Source: Polyangia bacterium (GTDB lineage: Bacteria; Myxococcota_A; Polyangia; Nannocystales; Nannocystaceae). Taken from it: a stretch of 64,000 nt of DNA. Of this stretch, positions 55,155-63,936 are shown piece after piece. The stretch is taken from the NCBI GenBank assembly GCA_030424595.1, contig JAUHWG010000002.1, positions 429,934 to 493,933 on the forward strand. The letters run 5' to 3'. Positions within the stretch are counted from its first letter, which is position 1, and every line of letters starts with the position of its first letter. The position numbers were made by a program, and so were the translations under genes. The notes under the pieces were generated by a model. That model was not told the DNA's origin, did no database searches, and saw only the letters and a list, made by a program, of their open reading frames with translations.

Positions 55155-55527
55155 GGCGGCTACAGTAGCAATGAAGTCGCCCTTCGACCTAGGAAGGCCG
55201 CGGTGAATCTCCTGCGTGCTCTCGCGCAGCGTTCTTCTCTCCTCCTGGGGCCGAAAGGACCCCCCCCGAGCGGACCCCCAGCTTCGCCGGGCACGAGAGG
55301 GCCGACGAGGCGACGTGCCTGGGGACCCCTCGGATCGCCCACCTCGTCCGTGTGACGATTCCCTTGGCGATCCGCGCACGCTCGCCCTCGCTCATCGCAC
55401 TCCGCACGCACCTCCGATGGTCGCTCGCGGAGAAGGCCGACGTCCCCGCATGCGCTCGCGGAGAACCACCGACGATGCCCTGTGACGGCGGCCACTACGG
55501 GTCGAACCCGGGTCGATCGAGGTGGGT
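55155..55527. other. Divergent intergenic region
   Basis: About 370 bp between the operon and the next lipoprotein remnant, with no gene. It should contain the operon promoter. GGGTCGAACCCGGG near 55499 looks tRNA-like at first sight but does not form a T arm. Confidence 0.45.
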
Positions 55528-55884
55528 ATGGTGGACATGAAGACTCATTGGCTACGACGCGGAAAACTCTCGGTGTGGGCGCTGGCGTCGGTCTTGGCGA
55601 CCGCCTGCAGCGGCGATGATCGATCGACGACGGACGCTAGCTTCACCGCCACCGCAACCGCGACGACCACCGCAACCGCAACCACGACCACGGGCCCCGA
55701 GATGACGGCCGGGGAGAGCTCGACGACCACCTCCGCGGTCAGCGACACGATCCCCGACACCGAGGCGACGACCGACGAGCCTGGCGTGTGCGGCGACGGC
55801 AACGTCGACGAGGAGTGCAACGACGCCAACGACTTTTGCCACGGGCTGTTAGGCCTGGCACGACGTAGCGCTCCCCCTGCTTAG
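55528..55884 (+). pseudogene. Truncated Cys-rich lipoprotein gene
   Basis: Signal peptide with lipobox VLATAC, a Thr/Ala/Ser linker, then VCGDGNVDEECNDAND, the start of the myxobacterial CGDGxxxxGEECDDGN disulphide repeat. There the frame enters a piece of the inverted-repeat element (55831-55853) and ends soon after. The usual repeats are missing, so the gene was cut by that element. Confidence 0.7.
55831..55853. repeat. Partial right arm of the inverted-repeat element
   Basis: GACTTTTGCCACGGGCTGTT and AGG match the end of the right arm. It is placed at the truncation point of the lipoprotein gene. Confidence 0.65.
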
Positions 55885-56081
55885 GGGGGTTGTGGCGTCA
55901 AGACTGACGCGACAGGCTCGAACCGTGTCGCCCTATGCGACCTGGTACATCAGGCAGATCGACCACCTCCGCCCCGTAAGCCCGGTGGTCGAGACCGCCG
56001 GCCCTGAAAGAGAGAGCCGCATGCCGTGGACGAAAGCCATTCCCACCGAGAAGCTGGCTGCTGGCTGCCCAAGCGCCACCA

Positions 56082-56723
56082 CTAGGAATCAACTACACCG
56101 AGTTTTGTAAGCGCGCGCCGAGTGTCAGCCTCAAGTCGCCTAAACCCGGCAAGTTGACGAAGCGCTGACCAGTCATCGACATAGTCGGGGATTCGGTGGA
56201 CTGCCTTCCTTGAGCGGAAGCGTTTCGCCCGTCGTCCGGATAGCCCGCTAGCTTCACGAAGAGCAGTGTGAAGCACGGCCTTCGGATCGTTCAGTGAGTC
56301 CCACCTTTTTGGGGGCGGCAGTCCTAGCGGCTTTGTACCAGATGGACCTCCTGCAGCATGGCGGATTGCAGCTTCGTCGAGAAGAAGCCATGCTTCTTGC
56401 ATTCGGACAGGAACCACTGCGACATGGATATAGTCATCGCTAGTGGCCCTTCTAATCTCGTGATAGCGTAGCTCTGGATCCTGCTTCTCGGCGTCACGAT
56501 GAACGAATAGTAGCTCGCATGGGTAGAACTCAACTGCGGAAGCCAAGCGCTCGGCCAAGCCACGGGGGGGCTCAGGGAGCCCTCGCAGGTCAGCCCAACG
56601 AATCTCGATTGGGGCAGGTGTTAGTTCGCGGAGGAGCCAGCGCAGAATTGGTTCAAGCACCTGATCTGAAGACCCGTCCGTGACGAAAGTCGCCTGAAGT
56701 TGTTTTGACGGCAGGCTAGACAT
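56082..56723 (-). CDS. DUF4276-like / TOPRIM-like partner of the ATPase
   Basis: 213 residues from the ATG at 56723, which overlaps the end of the ATPase gene by 8 bp. FVTDGSSDQVLEPILRWLL and LLFVHRDAEKQDP, then VAVVPVRMQEAWLLLDE, have the acidic spacing of DUF4276/TOPRIM-like proteins paired with AAA ATPases. It may be the effector nuclease of a two-gene defence system. The lower GC of this pair suggests transfer. The family assignment is moderate. Confidence 0.65.
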   Translation of the reverse strand: MSSLPSKQLQATFVTDGSSDQVLEPILRWLLRELTPAPIEIRWADLRGLPEPPRGLAERLASAVEFYPCELLFVHRDAEKQDPELRYHEIRRATSDDYIHVAVVPVRMQEAWLLLDEAAIRHAAGGPSGTKPLGLPPPKRWDSLNDPKAVLHTALREASGLSGRRAKRFRSRKAVHRIPDYVDDWSALRQLAGFRRLEADTRRALTKLGVVDS

Positions 56724-58188
56724 TGCGATCATGGAGGGCGAGCAAGGCGGCTTGCTGGTTCTTTGCTGGTAGTCGAATCCCACCGCGCTCCAAGTACCCG
56801 AACGGGTTCAGGTAGGCGAGCAACCTGCCACGGGCCACGGTCGGGGATGACTGTGCGAGTTTGGCTCTCCAGCTTTCCGGTGTGGGCAATATGGATAGCC
56901 GGGCAAACTCTTGTCGGTCTTGGGTTCCGTGAATCAGATCTGCTACAAGGAGGTCCTCGCTGTCGATACACGTGACTACGGAGGGTGAGTGTGTGTTGAT
57001 AATCGCCTGCCGCAGCGGGTTATCTTGGTCGACTGCGAAATCGAGATCAACACAAAGGTCCTCTAATAGGCTGAGGACCTCAGGAATTCGAGAAGGGTGC
57101 ATCCCGTTCTCAGGCTCTTCGAGGCAAAGAAGTCTGCGGCTGTACGGATCCGCCTCCATCACCGTCAGGGCAAGGAAGCGTAGAGTCCCATCGGAGAGGG
57201 CTCCTGCAACATGCTCCGTCCCCATTCGATCTGTCATTATAATTGTGAGGAGATCTCGTTTCTCGTCGACGTCTACTGTTATGCTTCGCACGCCTTCAAT
57301 TAGCTGGGAAAGTCGGTTTGCGATTTGTGTATACACGTCCTGCCCGCCACCTGTGCGCTGGCGCTCCGCAGCTTGAGCGAGTGCGTGCAAGGTCGCTGGT
57401 AGGTGAGCGCCGTTTGGGCCGATGGAGCGCGGAGAGGTTATGAGGTTGTCAGAGGCTCGCAGGGCGGAAGGTTCAAGTTGAAGCTGCGTCCAACTCATCA
57501 TTTCCTGGCGAGCCAATACCAATGTGCGATGCTCCGCCGCATTATTGACTGAAGATAGCACTGTTCGGGGAAGTCCGGAGGCTGGAACCCGCCTAGGTTT
57601 TCCGCCTCCTCGCGCGCCTGCGTTGTCGGCGTGGAGTGACACAATCGCGCTTTCGCCTTCCCCCTCAGTTGAGATATAGGGACTCGTTCGCCTTCCCAGA
57701 ATCACCGAGTCACGCCAGGCCTTGCTGTGCCGGAAACCTAGGTGGGAGCGTGCGCTCGTACGGTTGATATGAACCATGCTTTCCCGCTCGACCTCAAGTT
57801 GGCCCATTGAAGGGACTACCTCATCTGTACGGTATCGCAATGAAAGCTCATACCGTAAGAATGTCATACCAGCTTCGGCGGGTTGACCCAGTACATCTTC
57901 ACCTCTGCTCGGGATGATCATTTCAGCTAGGAATGTCATTCGATCAACGATGTCGTCTCCAACCCGTCGGAACAAGCTGCGGACGTCACCGCGGCGGCCA
58001 TCTCCCCCACGAATCGCTTGAGCCGCTTCGATCAGCGGCTTGTCGGCTAGTGCGGAGAGGAATGCTATCGCGTCGAAGAGATTCGATTTCCCGACGCCAT
58101 TTGCACCCGCAACGCAGGTAAAGGGACCGAACCGTACATCGATGTCAGCCAGGTTCTTGAAACCGTTGACTTTCAGGCGTGTGAGCAT
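56716..58188 (-). CDS. AAA ATPase (AAA_15/AAA_21, OLD/SMC-like)
   Basis: 490 residues. N-terminal MLTRLKVNGFKNLADIDVRF and Walker A GANGVGKSN (28-36). C-terminal signature ALSDGTLRFLAL, Walker B LLCLEEPENGMHPSRI and the switch His in INTHSPSVV. This is the ABC-type ATPase head found in OLD, RecF-like and defence proteins, with a middle insert in place of a long coiled coil. No nuclease domain is fused; the adjacent DUF4276-like gene would provide it. GC is lower than in the flanks. Confidence 0.85.
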   Translation of the reverse strand: MLTRLKVNGFKNLADIDVRFGPFTCVAGANGVGKSNLFDAIAFLSALADKPLIEAAQAIRGGDGRRGDVRSLFRRVGDDIVDRMTFLAEMIIPSRGEDVLGQPAEAGMTFLRYELSLRYRTDEVVPSMGQLEVERESMVHINRTSARSHLGFRHSKAWRDSVILGRRTSPYISTEGEGESAIVSLHADNAGARGGGKPRRVPASGLPRTVLSSVNNAAEHRTLVLARQEMMSWTQLQLEPSALRASDNLITSPRSIGPNGAHLPATLHALAQAAERQRTGGGQDVYTQIANRLSQLIEGVRSITVDVDEKRDLLTIIMTDRMGTEHVAGALSDGTLRFLALTVMEADPYSRRLLCLEEPENGMHPSRIPEVLSLLEDLCVDLDFAVDQDNPLRQAIINTHSPSVVTCIDSEDLLVADLIHGTQDRQEFARLSILPTPESWRAKLAQSSPTVARGRLLAYLNPFGYLERGGIRLPAKNQQAALLALHDRNV

Positions 58189-58532
58189 GGTGCAGAGGGA
58201 GTGTACCGCTTGTGAGAACCTCTGATGCAGAAATCTCTAAGAAGTAGCCCAAGACCAGGTTGTACTGAGATACGCGATGCGCAATACGCGCAACACTGGC
58301 TAGGATTATAGGACGTGTGTGATGAGACCTACGGTTTGCTCGGAGCACTGGCCAACTAGAGCGACACTCAGGCAGGTTGAGGCCTACCTTCTGTGCGTTG
58401 ACCCGCGTAGCCCTCAGGTAGCACCGTGCGCGGCTCGACGGAGGGGGAAGAAGGCAGTCCCGTGCAGGCCATCGCTGGCCTTGCTCGTTGATTGAAGAAC
58501 GTCGCGTTGCCCCCGGTGAGCTCGGTCGCTCA

Positions 58533-58680
58533 GCGATCGAGCCGGCGCAGCGAGCTCCAGGGGAAGATCTGCCAAAAGGGCGTGTCGATGCCGGCGTCGT
58601 CTGGAGCGACGACAAACCAGGGTCTGCTGGGGTCGGGGCGGAGGACGTGGAAGTTCTGCGCGGGCATGAAGCCCTGCGGT
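58533..58680 (-). pseudogene. C-terminal coding remnant, family not recognised
   Basis: The minus-strand frame reads GFMPAQNFHVLRPDPSRPWF, VVAPDDAGIDTPFWQIFPW and ends SLRRLDR at a TGA. It looks like real protein sequence but has no start. It lies next to the IS91-like scar. Unclear origin. Confidence 0.35.
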
Positions 58681-58683
58681 GAC

Positions 58684-58900
58684 GAGCTCCCCTTCCGGGC
58701 CGCGCCCCCGCCGACCCCCAAGCGCATGACCGCCATCCGCGGCCGCGTCCACGAGGTGCCGCCGTCTTGCCCGGGTCTTCGCCGTCGATGTGACGGTCTG
58801 CTCCAAGTGCGGCGCGGATGAAGATCGTGGAGGTCGTCACCGATCCCGCCGCGATCGCCAAGCTCCTGCACGGCGCGCGGGCGCCGTGCAGGAGCGCCGC
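58684..58900 (+). mobile_element. IS91-like transposase scar (two joined fragments)
   Basis: 58684-58755 matches the LPFRAAPPPTPERMTAI segment of the 36.5-kb transposase copy, and 58770-58890 matches its VFAVDVTVCSKCGG ... HGARA end. About 575 bp between them are deleted, and the two fragments are frameshifted. It ends in a 14-bp perfect palindrome, CTCCTGCACGGCGC / GCGCCGTGCAGGAG. Confidence 0.75.
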
Positions 58901-59078
58901 TCGGATCCGCGTCATCCTCGACCCTCGTTGGGGTAAGCTGAGAAGACTCCGCGGGGCTAGGGTCGTCGTGCCCACCTCAGATCCACAATATGCACGTCGA
59001 GGCGTGCGCTCGAGGTGGACGTAGCCCTTCGCCCATCCTTGCTGAAGACGCCTCCGTGGCAGTAGCCTGTGCCACGTA

Positions 59079-59405
59079 ATGTACGGACACTATGCTCTCT
59101 TGGTCATCGCGGTTATCGCACTCGGGCTGGGGCTGTTCATAGTCGCGAAGCCAGACTCGATGTGGAGGCTGACGGAGTGGCGAAACCGCGCGCGCGGTGT
59201 CGCCACGGGCGAGCGAGGTCCGGCGTGGGAGCTGAGCAACCGCATCGTCGGCGGGTTCGTGATCCTGACGGCGCTCTGCACCGCGTTCGGGTTCTGGCAG
59301 TTTGAGAAGATCGTGGCCGAAGAGCGGGCGCGTCAAGAGCGAGCACGCGACCTGCCGGCATGGAGCATCGGTCCGGAGCTGCCCAGGCTCACGGAGGAGC
59401 GCTGA
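59079..59405 (+). CDS. Small two-helix membrane protein
   Basis: 108 residues. First helix about 6-22 (ALLVIAVIALGLGLFIV), then a polar loop with WRLTEWRNRARG and GPAWELSNRIVG, second helix about 60-77 (GFVILTALCTAFGFW), and a charged tail. Organisation like small DUF6199-type proteins. Role unknown. Confidence 0.65.
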   Translation: MYGHYALLVIAVIALGLGLFIVAKPDSMWRLTEWRNRARGVATGERGPAWELSNRIVGGFVILTALCTAFGFWQFEKIVAEERARQERARDLPAWSIGPELPRLTEER

Positions 59406-59431
59406 GGGGAGGCGGCCCGTGACAGCGCGTC

Positions 59432-59560
59432 CTAAGGCAAGCGCTTGATCATCGTCGTCGCCGCGGAGAAGCCGAACAGGGCCCTGAGCGGGCCGAGCTC
59501 TGTCGTCTCTGTCGCGACAAAGCCCTCGCGTTCGTAGAGACGGCGCGCGCCAAGACCGGG
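59432..59560 (-). pseudogene. GNAT acetyltransferase C-terminal remnant
   Basis: The frame ends with GARRLYEREGFVATETTELG, then LRALFGFSAATTMIKRLP, the typical last helix and strand of a GNAT enzyme (YEREGF motif). The acetyl-CoA-binding part is absent in frame, and the region upstream contains a perfect inverted repeat. Confidence 0.55.
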
Positions 59561-59631
59561 CAGTGGTGCGTCCAGGGGGCGGGGCAGAGCAACCAGAACG
59601 CCCTCTGCGTGCTGCCGAAGTAGGCCGCCCA

Positions 59632-59674
59632 GCGCTCCTTGTCGGGCTCGCCTCTCGAGCCCGACAAGGAGCGC
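59632..59674. repeat. Perfect 19-bp inverted repeat
   Basis: GCGCTCCTTGTCGGGCTCG, a 5-base spacer, then its exact complement. It lies between the truncated GNAT gene and the MYXO-CTERM-like gene, and could be a terminator or a rearrangement scar. Confidence 0.9.
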
Positions 59675-59782
59675 CGAGACGCGTCGCCTTCGCCGGTCAG
59701 GCGCAGGCGCCCGCTCACTGTGGACGAGACTCCGACAACCGCGGAGACTCCCTCCCTTGAGCGGTGGTACGATCCGCGGATA

Positions 59783-60631
59783 GTGACCCTCTTGCAACGT
59801 AGCTGCTTCGCCGCGCTCCTCCTCACCGCGCTCGCGGGCTTCAGCTTCAGCGTTGGCGGCGACGTCGAGGCCTGCTCGTGCTCCTACCCAAACCCCGCGA
59901 GCGAACGCTCCCCGCTGATCAGCGGCACCCCGGTCCCGATCGACGCCCAGCCGTGGTTCCTCGCGAGGTCATGCTCCAGCGATCCGCCCTGCAGCCTGCT
60001 CACCTACGACGCAGGCGCTGCCGAGCGCCTGCCGGGGAAGGTCGACTGTGTCCGCATCATCGCCCGGATCATCGCCGATGAGCCGCTCACTCCGGGCGCG
60101 AGCTACAGCTCGGACTGCGATCCCTACGTCGATCGCGGCGACGGCATCCAGGGCCGCGCGGACGCCCTGACGGTGCGCGGCGACACCGAGCCATCGCTCC
60201 CGCCGCTGACGCTCGTCAGCGCCTCGGCCCACGTCGAGCGCGTCGACAGCTGCTGCGGCGGGGATGCCAAGCTCATCATCGACGTGGAGTTCGCCGAGGA
60301 CGACGCGACCGTCTCCCGCTTCTTCGGCGAGAGCGGCCTCATCGAGGCCAAGTACGAGTCGACCGATCGGGTCTTTGTGATCCCCGCGGCGCCCGACGAG
60401 CGAGAATTCTGGGAGCGCGACCGGGGCACCGACCCGGAGGTCAGCGACATCACCCTCACCCCGGTCAGCGCCAACGCCCTGCGCGGCACGCCGATGACGA
60501 TCGCCGGCGACTCGATCGCCGTCGACCCGGTGTACACTCCCTGCTCGATCGGACAGGAGCGATCACCGCTCCTCCTCCTCGCGGTCTTCGCCATCGCCTG
60601 GCGGCGGCGACCGTCGAGGACTGGTGGATGA
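59783..60631 (+). CDS. Exported protein with MYXO-CTERM-like C-terminal anchor
   Basis: 282 residues from the GTG at 59783. N-terminal signal (CFAALLLTALAGFSFSV ... EACSCS). The body has many cysteines and strands with an extended Ig-like pattern (DAKLIIDVEFAEDDATVSRF). The C-terminal end TPCSIGQERSPLLLLAVFAI, AWRRRPS has the Cys, hydrophobic helix and Arg cluster of MYXO-CTERM sorting signals, so the protein is probably anchored or processed at the surface of a myxobacterium. The unique function is not evident. Confidence 0.7.
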   Translation: MTLLQRSCFAALLLTALAGFSFSVGGDVEACSCSYPNPASERSPLISGTPVPIDAQPWFLARSCSSDPPCSLLTYDAGAAERLPGKVDCVRIIARIIADEPLTPGASYSSDCDPYVDRGDGIQGRADALTVRGDTEPSLPPLTLVSASAHVERVDSCCGGDAKLIIDVEFAEDDATVSRFFGESGLIEAKYESTDRVFVIPAAPDEREFWERDRGTDPEVSDITLTPVSANALRGTPMTIAGDSIAVDPVYTPCSIGQERSPLLLLAVFAIAWRRRPSRTGG

Positions 60632-60963
60632 TCGCTCCCTTGGCGCTCGCCCCTGCCAGACCCGCGATCGACCCCCGATCGACCCCCGATCGACCCGCGG
60701 GGGACGCCACGCTCGCCGTCCCCGAGGTCGGCATCTGGCGCTGCGTGCGACGGCCGCCGACCCTGCCTTCGCGGGCGCCTCCGCGGGCGGCGGCGTGAGG
60801 GTACCCGGGGTCAAGGGCCAATCCGGCCCGACAGGCGAACCACAAGCAAGCCCTAAGTATCTAGTTTTATTGCACAAAACGACCACACCGCCACAATGCG
60901 GGCGACTCTCAGGCCGAGGTCGGCTCTTTGCGTCCGAGCGCTGCTTTGGCTATTCGGGCCCGA
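60632..60963. other. Intergenic region with 11-bp tandem repeats
   Basis: About 330 bp. It includes three near-identical CGATCGACCCC units from about 60665. No gene is supported. AT-rich CTAGTTTTATTGCAC near 60860 may contribute to the helicase promoter. Confidence 0.5.
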
Positions 60964-62841
60964 ATGGCCGACCAAGAAGACGCTTTCGCTGGAGTACCCC
61001 GCCCCCTGATGGAGGCGATGCGTCAGCGCGGCTTCGAGTCGCTCACCCCTGTGCAGCAGGCGGTCCTCGACGCCGAGACCAAGGGCGTCAACCTCCGGAT
61101 CTCATCCCAGACCGGCTCTGGCAAGACTGTCGCGATCGCCCTCGCCCTCGCACCCGCGCTGATCGCGAGCTACGAGAGCAACGGCGCGGACACTCCCCGT
61201 GAGGACCGCGGCAAGCCGACCGTGCTCCTGATCGCCCCGACCCGGGAGCTCGCGGCCCAGCTCGAGGCGGAGTTCTCCTGGCTCTTCGCCGGCCTCCGGA
61301 GCCTGCGCACCTGCGTCGTCACTGGCGGCACCGACATCCAGCGCGAGCGCCAGGCCCTGCGCCGCGGGGCGACGATCGTCGTCGGCACCCCGGGTCGTCT
61401 CCTCGACCACATCCGCAGCGGCTCCCTCCGGGTCGACGCGCTCCGCCACGTGGTCCTCGACGAGGCCGACCACATGCTCGACATGGGCTTCAAGGACGAG
61501 CTCGACGCGATCACCGACGAGCTCCCCGCCGAGCGCCGCTCGCACCTGGTCTCGGCGACCTTCCCCCGCGCCGTCGTCCGCTTCGCCGACCGTTTTCAGC
61601 CAAACGCGCTGCACCTCGAGGGCACCCGCCTGGGCGAGGCCAACGCGGACATCGACCACACGGCCTACCTCGTCGACGAGCGCGACCGCTACGCGGCGCT
61701 CGTCAACCTGATGCTCCTCACCGACGGCGAGCGCTGCCTCGTCTTTGTCCGCCGGCGGATCGAGACCACCGAGATCGCCGAGCGCCTCGCAGCCGACGGC
61801 TTCTCCGCCCTGCCCTTCAGCGGCGACCTGCCGCAGGGACAGCGGACCCGGACCCTCAACGCCTTCCGCAGCGACGTCGTCCGGATCCTGGTCGCGACCG
61901 ACGTCGCCGCCCGGGGCATCGACGTCGCCGACATCGCCACGGTCGTCCACATCGACCTCCCCGCCGACGCCGAGACCTACACCCACCGCAGCGGCCGCAC
62001 CGGTCGCGCCGGGCAGAAGGGCCGGAGCATCCTCCTCGCGCCGCCGCGGGCCGAACGGCGCCTGCGCTCGGTCCTCCGTCAGGCCAAGGTCGACGCCAAC
62101 TGGTGCGCCCTGCCGAGCCCGAAGAACATCGAAAAGGCGCTGAAGAAGCGCGCCCGCAAGCGGATCCACGCGGCGATGACCGTCGAGGAGGCGCCCGACG
62201 AGGGCCTCATCGAGTACGCCACGGCCCTGCTCGAGCGCTACGATCCGGCCGTCCTGGTCGCCCGCCTCGTCGACCTCGCGCGCCCCGAGCTGCCGCGGGA
62301 GCCGATGGAGTACGGCGGCTCCTCCGGGACCTTCCGCGGTGACCGTGGTCATCACGATCGCGACAGCCGCTCACCCCGTGATCGCGGCGGTCCAGACCCC
62401 CGCGAGGAGCAGAACTTCGAGCCCTTCCGGATCGCCTTCGGCGCCCGCGACGGAGCCTCCCCCTCGCGCCTCCTCGCCACCGTCTGTCGCCGCGGCGACA
62501 TCTCCGGCAAGCTCGTCGGCGCGATCCGGATCGGCGAGGAGGAGAGCGGCTTCGAGGTCGCCTCTAGCGTCGCCGAGGCCTTCCTTCGCCGGGCGTCCCG
62601 GCCCGACGAGCGCTCCCCGGAGCAGGTCATCGAGCGCACGAGCCGACTCCCCGATCGCACCGATCGCCCCCGCCAGCGCCGCAGCGGCCCGCCCCGCGAG
62701 TTCCACGGCAAGCGTGAGCACTTCGGCAAGCGCGAGAACCACGGCAAGCGCGAGTTCCACGGCGGCCGCGATCGCCGAGACTCGCGAGACTCCCGGGGTC
62801 GGGACGAGGGCGGCGGATTTCGCCCCCCACGCCGCTCCTAG
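60964..62841 (+). CDS. DEAD-box RNA helicase with DbpA-type RNA-binding domain
   Basis: 625 residues from the ATG at 60964. All helicase motifs are seen: Q motif FESLTPVQQAVL, SQTGSGKT, PTRELAAQ, TPGRLLDH, DEAD in LDEADHMLDMGFKDELD, SAT, VATDVAARGIDV and HRSGRTGRAG. A C-terminal DbpA-like domain (RIAFGARDGASPSRLLATV, ISGKLVGAIRIGEEESGF) recognises structured rRNA. The tail is Arg/Gly/Lys/His repeats (GKRE/HGKREF). Expected role in ribosome assembly. It is long for DbpA because of an acidic/basic hinge of ~60 residues. Confidence 0.95.
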   Translation: MADQEDAFAGVPRPLMEAMRQRGFESLTPVQQAVLDAETKGVNLRISSQTGSGKTVAIALALAPALIASYESNGADTPREDRGKPTVLLIAPTRELAAQLEAEFSWLFAGLRSLRTCVVTGGTDIQRERQALRRGATIVVGTPGRLLDHIRSGSLRVDALRHVVLDEADHMLDMGFKDELDAITDELPAERRSHLVSATFPRAVVRFADRFQPNALHLEGTRLGEANADIDHTAYLVDERDRYAALVNLMLLTDGERCLVFVRRRIETTEIAERLAADGFSALPFSGDLPQGQRTRTLNAFRSDVVRILVATDVAARGIDVADIATVVHIDLPADAETYTHRSGRTGRAGQKGRSILLAPPRAERRLRSVLRQAKVDANWCALPSPKNIEKALKKRARKRIHAAMTVEEAPDEGLIEYATALLERYDPAVLVARLVDLARPELPREPMEYGGSSGTFRGDRGHHDRDSRSPRDRGGPDPREEQNFEPFRIAFGARDGASPSRLLATVCRRGDISGKLVGAIRIGEEESGFEVASSVAEAFLRRASRPDERSPEQVIERTSRLPDRTDRPRQRRSGPPREFHGKREHFGKRENHGKREFHGGRDRRDSRDSRGRDEGGGFRPPRRS

Positions 62842-62887
62842 GCCGCTCTAGGCCGCTCTAGGCCGCTCTAGGCCGCTCTAGGCCGCT
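62831..62887. repeat. 10-bp tandem repeat array
   Basis: Four exact GGCCGCTCTA units (62841-62880) plus a variant before and a partial unit after. The first variant provides the stop codon TAG of the helicase gene. Confidence 0.92.
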
Positions 62888-62893
62888 GTGGGG

Positions 62894-62935
62894 CCTCTTG
62901 GTCGAGGTCGCGAAGCCCCGACCTCGACCAAGAGG
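62894..62935 (+). terminator. Hairpin after the helicase gene
   Basis: CCTCTTGGTCGAGGTCG and its exact complement flank an 8-base loop (17-bp stem). No T run; a strong terminator or processing hairpin. Confidence 0.75.
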
Positions 62936-63030
62936 GCGCGGAGGGCTGAGCCCCCCGGTGAAGACCACAGCGGCGAGATTCGCCGCCGTGCGTCGTCGCG
63001 CGGCAGGTAGGCTGGACTTGGAACCCGCCG

Positions 63031-63936
63031 ATGCCCTCCTCCACGCTGCCGTCGATCGACAACCTCCGCTGCTTCGAGGCCGCCGCCCGCCTGCTCAACT
63101 TCCGCGCGGCGGCCCGCGCCGTCTCCTTGACCCCTGCCGCCTTCAGCCAGCGGATCCGTCAGATCGAGGAGCGCCTCGAGGTCCGCCTCTTTGAGCGGAG
63201 CACCCGCTCCGTCCACCTCACCGAGGCCGGGATCGCCCTCCTCCCCGCTGCGCGGGCCTGCCTCGCCTCCGCCTCTGCCTGCCTCTCCGCCGCCCGCGGC
63301 GAAGCCGGCAAGCCCGCGATCGATCTGACCCTAGGGACTCGCTTTGAGCTCGGCATGTCTTGGCTCGTCCCCCTCCTCGATCACCTCGAAGAGGCCCACC
63401 CCAACATCACGCTCAACCTCTACTTCGGCTCGGGGCCGGAGCTCCTCTACCGCCTCCGGGTCCTCGCCCTCGACGCGGTCATCACCTCCGCGCGCCTCTC
63501 CACGCCGATGCTCGACGCCTTCAACCTCCACGAGGAGGCCTACGTCCTCGTCGCCGCCAGCAGCTACCTCGCGGACCGCCCCCTCGACACCCCAGCCCAC
63601 GCCTCCGCCCATCCCCTCCTCGACATCGACGAAGAGCTCCCTCTCTATCGCTACTTCGCCGAGTCCCCGCAAGCCCCCCCTCCCCTCCGCTTCGCCGCCT
63701 ACCGCTTCCTCGGCCTCGGCGACGCCGTCAAGGCCCGCGTCCTCCAGGGCAAGGGCATCGCCGTCCTCCCCCGGCACATGATCAAAGACGAGCTCGACGC
63801 CGGCCTCCTCACCCCCATCTTCCCTAACGTCCACCTCCTCTCCGACCACTTCCGCCTCGTCTACCGCCGAGACGACCCCCGCCGCAGCGCCTACGAAGAG
63901 CTCGCCACCACCCTCGCCGCCGCCCCGATCCACTGA
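63031..63936 (+). CDS. LysR-family transcriptional regulator
   Basis: 301 residues. N-terminal winged helix-turn-helix (LRCFEAAARLLNFRAAARAV, SLTPAAFSQRIRQIEERLEV, RLFERSTRSVHLTEAG), then a coupling helix and a periplasmic-binding-type effector domain (LTLGTRFELGMSWLVPLLDH, HPNITLNLYFGSG, GKGIAVLPRHMI). Complete length. The regulated genes lie outside the window; no divergent partner is nearby. Confidence 0.94.
   Translation: MPSSTLPSIDNLRCFEAAARLLNFRAAARAVSLTPAAFSQRIRQIEERLEVRLFERSTRSVHLTEAGIALLPAARACLASASACLSAARGEAGKPAIDLTLGTRFELGMSWLVPLLDHLEEAHPNITLNLYFGSGPELLYRLRVLALDAVITSARLSTPMLDAFNLHEEAYVLVAASSYLADRPLDTPAHASAHPLLDIDEELPLYRYFAESPQAPPPLRFAAYRFLGLGDAVKARVLQGKGIAVLPRHMIKDELDAGLLTPIFPNVHLLSDHFRLVYRRDDPRRSAYEELATTLAAAPIH

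Noticed and set aside
55490..55515. GGGTCGAACCCGGG resembling the T arm of a tRNA
   Set aside because: The 5-bp stem does not pair around a seven-base loop on either strand, and no acceptor or anticodon arms flank it.
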